From assembly GCA_000435055.1 (NCBI GenBank), contig FR879709.1, positions 210,952-219,458 on the forward strand: a stretch of 8,507 nucleotides of DNA, read 5' to 3'. Position numbers and translations under genes: made by a program. The notes beneath the pieces are model-generated. The model was not told the origin of the DNA. It did not search any database and saw nothing but the letters and a program-made list of their open reading frames with translations. Shown in pieces: positions 1 to 6,032 of the stretch (position 1 is its first letter; the number at the start of each line of letters is the position of its first letter). Origin of the DNA: Clostridium sp. CAG:138. GTDB lineage: Bacteria > Bacillota > Clostridia > Christensenellales > CAG-138.

Positions 1-830
1 CTGCTGAACAGCACAATGCCGATGAAGAGCAGGGCAAGAGTTATCCCCCAGCCGATGAAATAGTACTTCCATTCGATTGCGCCCGTTCCGAGATATGCAT
101 AGCGGAACAGATTTACAATCGGCGAGATTGGGTTGCACATATACAGTGCATGCCACTTCCCGCCGGGGGCAAAAGCGGTAAAACGGAACATGTCGTATGC
201 AATTGGGGAAGCGTACATCCAGAGCTGCGTGCCGAACCCGACAAGCATCGCAAGGTCGCGGTACTTCGTTGTGAGCGCGGAAATAATGATACCGCAGCCG
301 AGGCTGAGCATTGCCAATTGCAGCACGATAAGCGGAGTCATCAGCATCCACAGGTTAGGCTGCACCCCTTGTTTTGCTGCTGCATAATAAACGAGAAAGA
401 TAATCAAAAACACATATTGAATCGCAAGGCTGATAAGCTCCGAAAAGACCGTTGAAATCGGCATTACAAGCCGGGGAAAATACACCTTTCCCATTGTTGC
501 GCTGTTGGCAACAAAGGTATTCGCCGTTTGTGTGAGGCAGTTTGAAAAATACGTCCACAGTACCGTTCCCGACAGATAGAATACGAACGACGGCACACCG
601 TCGGGCGCCAACCCCGCAATATTTCCGAACACAAGCGTGAAAACAACCGTTGTCAAAAGCGGCTGAATTATCGCCCATGCAGGCCCGAGAACGGTCTGCT
701 TGTATTTGGACACAAAATTACGCTTGACAAAGAGGAAAATCAAGTCGCGATACGCGAACACCTCTTTTAAGTGCAGGTCAAACCAGCCGCTTTTGGGCTT
801 TATGACCGTGGTGAAATGTTGTTCGTTCAT
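1..830 (-). CDS. ABC-2 type polysaccharide export permease (Wzm/TagG-like), 3' end outside window
   Basis: The first 276 codons are present; the frame is open to the left edge. The protein begins MNEQHFTTVIKPKSGWFDL, then FAYRDLIFLFVKRNFVSKYKQTVLGPAWAIIQPLL (25-59), the amphipathic entry helix and LGPxW segment typical of ABC-2 permeases that export O antigen, capsule or teichoic acid. Several membrane segments follow (about 55-75, 80-100, 125-150, 155-185 and from about 255). KYRDLAMLVGFGTQLWMYASPIAY, near residue 190-215, is another hallmark of the Wzm/TagG group. The protein would form the membrane channel that moves the lipid-linked glycan across the cytoplasmic membrane. It needs a partner ATPase, which is expected downstream, beyond the left edge. 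Only a few residues appear to be missing compared with the usual family length of about 260-290. The start has a strong binding site. Confidence 0.9.
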   Translation of the reverse strand, partial: MNEQHFTTVIKPKSGWFDLHLKEVFAYRDLIFLFVKRNFVSKYKQTVLGPAWAIIQPLLTTVVFTLVFGNIAGLAPDGVPSFVFYLSGTVLWTYFSNCLTQTANTFVANSATMGKVYFPRLVMPISTVFSELISLAIQYVFLIIFLVYYAAAKQGVQPNLWMLMTPLIVLQLAMLSLGCGIIISALTTKYRDLAMLVGFGTQLWMYASPIAYDMFRFTAFAPGGKWHALYMCNPISPIVNLFRYAYLGTGAIEWKYYFIGWGITLALLFIGIVLFS

Positions 831-835
831 TAGTA

Positions 836-842
836 CTCCTTT
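836..842 (-). promoter_or_regulatory. Strong ribosome binding site of the ABC-2 permease gene
   Basis: AAAGGAG on the minus strand lies five bases before the ATG at 830-828, in the 15-base gap after the split GT4 gene. This is the widest gap in the window and one of the best binding sites. The permease can therefore be translated independently of the broken gene before it. Confidence 0.8.
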
Positions 843-845
843 GAA

Positions 846-2056
846 TTATAACAATGAATAAAGCTGGTTCAAAATTGCGGAATTATCGCGTTCGAAATCG
901 TGATTTTGCAATTCCGCCTGTATGCTCTCTCTCAATTTCGGCGCGTTGTAAAGCCGTATTACCGCTGCGGCAATTGAATCCGCATCTGATTCGCAAAGCA
1001 GACCGGTTTCGCCGTCCGAAATCAATTCTGCACTTCCATCCGTCCTCGTTGATAAAACGGGTACTGCCAATACTTGCGCCTCACGAATCGTCAAACCAAA
1101 AGCCTCAAACCGGCTGGGCTGCACATAAAGGTCTGCGCAGCGGATATACGGGTAGGGATTCGACTGCATTCCGAGCAGTGAAACACAGTCTTCCAATCCG
1201 AGCCGCATTATCTGCTCCCTGAGGGCGGACTCCTCCGGCCCTCCGCCGACTATGTACCAGTGAAATCCTGTGAACCCGTCAGCAACAAGTTTTGCGCAGG
1301 CATCAACAGCAATATCCATGCCTTTGGCATGCGACAGCCTCCCGCAGGAAACGATATTGAAGCAATCCGCAGAAAATTTCACTGTCGGGATGTCAAGTCC
1401 CTTCTCCCGCACGCCGTCGATATCGATTATGTTGTTGACCGAAATAATCTTATCAGCATATTTCGAACGATATGTGCGCAGTTTTTCCGCCAATGCAGGC
1501 GAAACCGCAATTACCTTGTCTGCCTTTCTGTATCCGTATGCATCGTGATACTCCCGCCGCATTGCACCGTGATGATAAAACATCAGAAACCTATCCGCCG
1601 AGACGGCACGGACAGCCGTTTCGGCAGCGCGATCGCTGTATATGACCGCCGTATCAAAATGTTCGCCTTTGAGCTGACTTTTCACGTACAACAATGTTCG
1701 CCTTTGAGCTGCTTTTTCACGTACAACGCATAGCATCTTGCCTCCGCGGCGCGAAAAACGACGCGAAGCGCGGACCATATGAAACGGCGGAATTTCGCTG
1801 CATTCTGCGGTTCCTCCATGATATTGTACAAACGCTTGCAGCCGTACCCCTTTGGGAACGTCACTTTGTTTTGTCTGTCGGAAACTATCAGGCGGCACTG
1901 CGGCGTTATTCTGTCCGCAACGTCCAAGCTGTCCCTCAAAACAAGACAGGTCACGTCAAATCTGTTGTAATCAAGGCGATTAAGCAAATTCACCAATGCC
2001 GTTTCAATCCCGCCGATCCACAGGGCTTCGGTTATAAAAATCAGCTTCTTTTTCAC
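846..2056 (-). pseudogene. Glycosyltransferase family 4 gene split by a frameshifting 35-bp duplication
   Basis: Two frames together encode one GT4 enzyme. The first starts with GTG at 2056 and gives 124 residues (MKKKLIFITEALWIGGIETA, the acceptor-domain opening with the glycine loop), ending at TGA 1684-1682. The rest continues one frame back to TAA 848-846 and carries FYHHGAMRREYHDAYG, SCGRLSHAKG, YIVGGGPEE and the EX7E pair in FEAFGLTIREAQ (Glu codons 1106-1104 and 1082-1080). The frames meet at a 35-bp tandem repeat, and the peptide LYVKxQLKGEH occurs on both sides of the junction. Deleting one copy leaves 1176 bases, a single 391-residue protein of normal family length. As written, no full-length enzyme is made unless the ribosome shifts or restarts. 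A longer frame open up to 1898 exists for the second part, but its first 70 or so residues are a shadow of the first frame. A sequencing or assembly error is possible. The GTG start is coupled to the Stealth stop. Confidence 0.85.
1658..1727. repeat. 35-bp imperfect tandem duplication inside a GT4 gene
   Basis: Copy one is 1658-1692 and copy two is 1693-1727, directly adjacent and identical at 33 of 35 positions. The two differences are neighbouring bases (1677-1678 against 1712-1713) and change a Lys codon (AAG) in the copy read first to a Ser codon (AGT) in the copy read second. The period is not a multiple of three, so the duplication causes the frameshift in the gene that contains it. Confidence 0.93.
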
Positions 2057-3054
2057 TTTTCAAACCCGCTCTTGTTCGGCAAAATGCTCTCGAATGCCTT
2101 GCGCAGCCGCAAAGCCAAGCTGTCGAAATCCACGGCTTTTTCTGGATCGTTTACGCAAAGCATATCATGACTTTGTTCGCAAATTATTCTGCACAGGTTG
2201 TCAACGGTGCTTTCATCGGTGCAGGAAACAAAATTATCCGTGTTGAACGGCGCGAAATTCCCGCTTGCTATCTGCCACCACAGGCAGACCCATTGGTTCA
2301 CATCATCGGCGCAGCGGAAACGGTGAAGAGTCGTGCGTTTCAGCAATTCCGGTTCGGCATTCCAAACGGCCTCAAAAGTACTTTTGGTGTATGCGGCGGG
2401 AGCGTGAAGGTTTTTAAACCCTGTAAAATAATCCGGGAACAGTTTTTCAACAGCTTTGGTGCGAATGTTGTCCTGCCAACGATAAACGCGGTTCACGTAC
2501 TTTTTCCCGAATTTTTTCACCTGCTTACGCTTGTTGAAATGCGCATTTACAACACCGAGATCGTTAACCGCCGCATGCTGCCAGATTCCGATTTCACCGA
2601 TGAGTCCTATCGGATGCTCTTCCCCGCAGGTGCATGGTTGTCCGCCGCGGAAAAAAGCAGTTTCGGGCATCGGACGAAGAGGAAACATATCGTCATTAAA
2701 ATAAACAAAATGCTCCGCAAGCCCCGGAATCCGATGAATATTCATTTCAATTGCATGGGAGCTGAATGTCGGCAAAGCAGCCTTAGGAAGGAAATCCGAA
2801 TGCGAGACATGACTCAATTTCGGATGATCCAAATTCAGGAATTCGGGAACATGCCCGCAGGTAACAAAATGAATTTTGTGCACCCACGGCGTAAATTTCT
2901 CAACGGCGCGGAACCAATAGGGCATAAGCCCCCAATCCCGAAAACGATTGACGGAGTTGCTGTCGTCCGTCACCGCTCCCTGATATTTAGCCTTTTCCGC
3001 CCGCCACTCCGGGTCGTTCCCGTCCACCCAGAGAACAACAAAATCAATGTCCAT
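2053..3054 (-). CDS. Stealth-family sugar-1-phosphate transferase
   Basis: A 333-residue protein with all four conserved Stealth regions in order. Region 1 is at the N terminus (MDIDFVVLWVDGNDPEW, 1-17). Region 2 is the long block with NRFRDWGLMPYWFRAVEKF (36-54), HKIHFVTCGHVPEFLN (59-74), LPTFSSHAIEMNIHRIPGL (94-112) and YFNDDMF (118-124). Region 3 is around HAPAAYTKSTFEAVW (217-231) and TLHRFRCADDVNQW (242-255). Region 4 is MLCVNDPE (298-305). Characterised Stealth proteins, such as the Neisseria meningitidis capsule polymerase SacB, transfer a sugar-1-phosphate from a nucleotide sugar to make phosphodiester-linked glycans. This gene therefore suggests that the polymer contains a phosphodiester, either in the backbone or on a side branch; that step is inferred. 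The length is typical for the shorter members. Its TGA overlaps the GTG start of the next gene by four bases (GTGA, 2056-2053). Confidence 0.9.
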   Translation of the reverse strand: MDIDFVVLWVDGNDPEWRAEKAKYQGAVTDDSNSVNRFRDWGLMPYWFRAVEKFTPWVHKIHFVTCGHVPEFLNLDHPKLSHVSHSDFLPKAALPTFSSHAIEMNIHRIPGLAEHFVYFNDDMFPLRPMPETAFFRGGQPCTCGEEHPIGLIGEIGIWQHAAVNDLGVVNAHFNKRKQVKKFGKKYVNRVYRWQDNIRTKAVEKLFPDYFTGFKNLHAPAAYTKSTFEAVWNAEPELLKRTTLHRFRCADDVNQWVCLWWQIASGNFAPFNTDNFVSCTDESTVDNLCRIICEQSHDMLCVNDPEKAVDFDSLALRLRKAFESILPNKSGFEK

Positions 3055-3059
3055 GTTCA

Positions 3060-3065
3060 CACCTC
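3060..3065 (-). promoter_or_regulatory. Ribosome binding site fixing the Stealth gene start at 3054
   Basis: GAGGTG on the minus strand lies five bases before the ATG at 3054-3052. A GTG at 3060-3058 in the same frame would add two residues, but it is part of this purine-rich site, with only one base between GAGG and that codon. The ATG is therefore the better start. The site overlaps the stop codon of the preceding acyltransferase gene. Confidence 0.7.
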
Positions 3066-4095
3066 ATGTGATCTTTTTCCCCACAAACGGGATCTTTCGG
3101 ATAAGCCAAGTCAATGCAAGGCTGAGTGCATAAAGGCAGGCCACCCTCAACAATGATGTTATTAACGGAAGTGACTTTATAACCAGAGTCGGAACAAATC
3201 CATTCAATATTGCATGAATGCAGTACACACCGAATCCGCATTCAGTAAACACGGCAAAAACCTTGCGCGTTCTGTCGCTGTAATGTATCTTTGATATTTT
3301 CATAACAAAAAATGCATAAATCGCCGCTGAATACAGTATAACATTCGGCTTCATGTATTGTTTTACGAAGTCTGTTTTTCGCAGTTCTTCGCTTATAAAG
3401 CACTCCGCTGCAATTGTTGCAATCAGCATCAGTATGCCGATAACATATATTGCAGTCTCTGTTTTTTTGCTCATATTGTCCTTTTTGCTGTATAAAAAGT
3501 ACCCCAGCATAAAGTATCCCATATACCCGGTTACAGCTCTTAATCCTGTTCTCTCAATAAAATCCGAAATCATCCCGCCGATTTTCGGAACATAGATAAG
3601 ATACTGCGTCACAACGTTCACGGCAGCAAACATAATCAGAAAGTACGCAAGTGTTTTTCCATCCGCTGCTGCCTTTCTCAGAATCGGGGTCAATAAGTAT
3701 AAGCCTGCCAACGAATAGAGAAACCAGAGATGATACGGACCGTGGATAAACTCTGCAATAACACCGAAAGTGCTCAAATGGCTATAGCTCCCGGAAATTA
3801 ACCCGTATGCCGTATATACGCCTGACCAAACAAGGAAGGGAACAATAATATGCGGAAGGTACACAGTGAGTATTTTTTTTGCGCTTACATCCCTTTCGGG
3901 ATCAAGGAAAAACCTTCCGGAAATCATGAAAAAAACAGGAACACACCATACAATGGCGGCATGCATTCCCCTGTACATATATTTTATCATTAAATTATCT
4001 GTCAGTGGATTCAAACCGCCGTGGATCATTATCACCGCCAACGTTGCCAGCAACCGCAGAATATCCAATTCAGTTTGACGCTTGTTTTCAGGCAT
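3064..4095 (-). CDS. Second membrane acyltransferase, acyltransferase-3 superfamily (O-acetyltransferase-like)
   Basis: A 343-residue multi-pass membrane protein. LDILRLLATLAVIMIHG (10-26) carries the conserved Arg14 and His25; VPVFFMISGRFF (52-63) and GPYHLWFLYSLAGLYLLTPILR (119-140) are the following signatures. The last segment resembles WecH/YiaH-like O-acetyltransferases rather than the NolL-like branch of its neighbour, so the two are unlikely to be a recent duplication. The inferred role is acylation of a glycan sugar at the membrane. The ATG at 4095 has AAAGGA at 4109-4104, spaced eight bases, inside the end of the upstream gene. The stop TGA at 3066-3064 lies within the binding site of the Stealth gene. 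Hand counts in this gene (3301-3540) gave 91 G or C of 240 bases (38%), well below its neighbours. An eight-base A run occurs in the coding strand at 3880-3873 (Lys73-Lys74). Confidence 0.87.
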   Translation of the reverse strand: MPENKRQTELDILRLLATLAVIMIHGGLNPLTDNLMIKYMYRGMHAAIVWCVPVFFMISGRFFLDPERDVSAKKILTVYLPHIIVPFLVWSGVYTAYGLISGSYSHLSTFGVIAEFIHGPYHLWFLYSLAGLYLLTPILRKAAADGKTLAYFLIMFAAVNVVTQYLIYVPKIGGMISDFIERTGLRAVTGYMGYFMLGYFLYSKKDNMSKKTETAIYVIGILMLIATIAAECFISEELRKTDFVKQYMKPNVILYSAAIYAFFVMKISKIHYSDRTRKVFAVFTECGFGVYCIHAILNGFVPTLVIKSLPLITSLLRVACLYALSLALTWLIRKIPFVGKKIT

Positions 4096-5053
4096 TTGAT
4101 TTTTCCTTTCTTTTCTTCCCTACAAGCATTGGGCAAAATCGGTTAATCGCAAAAATCAGAACGGCTTCAACGGCGGCAATCAAAAGAAAACTTCCGACAA
4201 CCCAAAGCGGACTGCTTCCGATTTTCACGGTATAAAGTACAAGTTGGTGCGTGCCCATTATTGTTAAAGCATTCTGCCCGATACAGCCGACCCATTTCCA
4301 CGGAATTAACCGAGCAATCCCCATAACAAAGTACGTTCCGCAAATTCCGCTTACAAGATAAAGCACGGGATTATCCAGTTTGCCGCTGAAAAAGCTGTTG
4401 TTTATTGACAGTTTTAAATACATTGCCGCCGCTGCGGCAGTGAGTGCAAAAGCAACGCAGATTTTCCATGTTTTAAATTCGGTCAGCGGTTTATTCAGCA
4501 GATTGCCCGCCAGCATAAACACAAAGCCGAGTGCACCGCGGAAGATCAATGTCGGAACATGTCCTGCCGGCATAAACCGAAGTGCGATGAAGAGCAAACC
4601 GCCGCCGATTCCCCACGCAAGTTTTTTGGGGAAACGTATATATAAACAGTACAGCGCACACGCCGCAAACATTGCCGGCAAAAACCAGTCCGCGCCGATG
4701 TTGCAGCGGAAAGTCAGCATCAACCGCAGCCCTTCCGCAATCGATACGGAACGAAGCACAAAATGCTTATACAGAATCGCAACGCACTCAAAAAACAGAT
4801 ACGGAACAAGCAAGGTTTTCGCCTTATGCAAAAAATAACTGCCGACGGATCTCCCCCGCCATTTATCGCCGTTCGTAAGCATTCCCGACAGAATGAAGAA
4901 TGCCGGCATATGAAACGAATCCAAAAACTGCTGCACCAAAACATACGGTACAATATCGTATTTCGGGTTTGCGTAATTCAGAATATGCCCCAAAACAACC
5001 AAAGCAATTAAAATCGCACGAGTGTTGTCAATATAGGAAATTCTTTTAGTCAT
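4088..5053 (-). CDS. Membrane acyltransferase, acyltransferase-3 superfamily (fucose O-acetylase-like)
   Basis: A 321-residue integral membrane protein with about ten hydrophobic segments. It opens YIDNTRAILIALVVLGHI, giving the conserved Arg12 and His23 of the acyltransferase-3 superfamily. The second signature is DSFHMPAFFILSGML (45-59), and a third is GADWFLPAMF (120-129). This pattern is that of the NolL/fucose 4-O-acetylase-like branch. Members move an acetyl or other acyl group from the cytoplasmic side to sugar hydroxyls. Here the substrate is inferred to be a sugar of the repeat unit. The ATG at 5053 overlaps the upstream stop by eight bases, and the only nearby purine stretch (around 5068-5062) is a weak binding site, so coupling to the GT2 gene is likely. 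The gene ends with a lysine-rich tail and overlaps the next gene by eight bases. It is dissimilar in sequence and base composition to the acyltransferase that follows. Confidence 0.87.
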   Translation of the reverse strand: MTKRISYIDNTRAILIALVVLGHILNYANPKYDIVPYVLVQQFLDSFHMPAFFILSGMLTNGDKWRGRSVGSYFLHKAKTLLVPYLFFECVAILYKHFVLRSVSIAEGLRLMLTFRCNIGADWFLPAMFAACALYCLYIRFPKKLAWGIGGGLLFIALRFMPAGHVPTLIFRGALGFVFMLAGNLLNKPLTEFKTWKICVAFALTAAAAAMYLKLSINNSFFSGKLDNPVLYLVSGICGTYFVMGIARLIPWKWVGCIGQNALTIMGTHQLVLYTVKIGSSPLWVVGSFLLIAAVEAVLIFAINRFCPMLVGKKRKEKSNA

Positions 5054-6032
5054 GTTTTCTGTCCGCCCTGTTTATTCGATAAAAGCTGCTGCTTTTCACC
5101 GCCACTGCAAGTTTGTGCCGAATTTGAACCAATCTGCTGCACAGATAAATTTTTAACGGATGCGGCTGTTTTAAGCGGCAGTATTTTCCCCTGTTATGCT
5201 GCGCAACCAGACTGCGGATTTCGGAAAACGAAGCATAGTACATCCTCTGTTTCAAAAGCATGCTGTACAAGTTTTCCACGTGTTCACAGGGAATTCCGAG
5301 AGTCTTAAGGCCTTGCTCAAACGGCTGCATGTACTCCGCAAGATTCTCAATCCTTTGCAGTCTCCTGTATGCACTTCTCTCGTCCTCCGCCTGTCTGTAT
5401 CTGTAGATCGGCTTTCTTAAGGAATAAATTTCTTTACAGAACGGCAGCAGCTCAAGCACGAACAGATAATCCTCCATAAGGAACATGTCCTCGCGAAAAC
5501 GTGTTCCGCACTTTTTCAGTAAATCGCTGCGAAACAATTTGTTCCAAACCGGGGTTAATGCATTGCAGTTGTAAAACTCATCGAAATCATCCTTCAGATT
5601 CTGCAAGCTCAACATACCTTCCGACGGAGGATTAAGGTTTTCCCGCAGATACATCTTTCCGTGGTTGTAGTAATCAAAACTCATGCCGAACAATAACATA
5701 TCAGGCTTTTTAAGCAAAGCTGTTTCCAAAACACCGCGAAGCGAATCTTCGTCCACCGTGTCATCAGAATCCACAAACCAAATATACTCCCCGCGTGCTT
5801 CGTCAATTCCGCGGTTTCGTGCCGCAGATACACCCGCGTTCGACTGATGAACGCATCTGATTCCCTCATATTTTCCGCAGAGCCTGTCGCACAGTTCCGC
5901 CGTGCCGTCGTTCGAGCCGTCATCAATGAGCAGGATCTCATAATCCGATAATCCGCAGACCCGAATGCTTTCAACTGTTCTTTCCAGCGTTTTAACGCAG
6001 TTGTAGCAAGGGATAATAACGCTGAATATCAT
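5046..6032 (-). CDS. Glycosyltransferase family 2 (GT-A fold)
   Basis: A 328-residue inverting glycosyltransferase. It begins with the GT2 opening strand MIFSVIIPCYN (1-11). LLIDDGSNDGT follows, with the UDP-binding Asp pair at 37-38, then NAGVSAARNRG (65-75) and the metal-binding DSDD at 88-91. WNKLFR (163-168) and MEDYLF (186-191) follow; the Glu-Asp there is the usual place of the catalytic base. The basic C-terminal tail suggests membrane association. It would add one sugar to a lipid-linked intermediate in the cytoplasm; the donor sugar is not predictable. The ATG at 6032 overlaps the upstream TGA by four bases and has a strong binding site. The stop (TAA, 5048-5046) lies eight bases inside the next gene, so translation is probably coupled. 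Confidence 0.92.
   Translation of the reverse strand: MIFSVIIPCYNCVKTLERTVESIRVCGLSDYEILLIDDGSNDGTAELCDRLCGKYEGIRCVHQSNAGVSAARNRGIDEARGEYIWFVDSDDTVDEDSLRGVLETALLKKPDMLLFGMSFDYYNHGKMYLRENLNPPSEGMLSLQNLKDDFDEFYNCNALTPVWNKLFRSDLLKKCGTRFREDMFLMEDYLFVLELLPFCKEIYSLRKPIYRYRQAEDERSAYRRLQRIENLAEYMQPFEQGLKTLGIPCEHVENLYSMLLKQRMYYASFSEIRSLVAQHNRGKYCRLKQPHPLKIYLCSRLVQIRHKLAVAVKSSSFYRINRADRKHD

Noticed and set aside
1711..1718. Programmed -1 ribosomal frameshift at the GAAAAAG run in the first-read repeat copy
   Set aside because: A -1 shift is the direction needed and the frames overlap here, but the run lacks the full X-XXY-YYZ form (P-site Lys tRNA would have to pair with GAA), no stimulatory stem was identified, and the 35-bp duplication explains the break more simply.
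846..1898. Taking the 350-codon minus-strand frame as a complete gene starting at 1898
   Set aside because: Its first 70 or so residues overlap the true N-terminal frame of the GT4 gene and look like nothing in that family; recognisable GT4 sequence begins only at the 35-bp repeat.
2167..3156. A 329-codon open frame on the plus strand opposite the Stealth gene
   Set aside because: It is a mirror of a gene with four recognisable conserved regions, has no family-like motif itself, and would be the only long plus-strand gene in a minus-strand operon.
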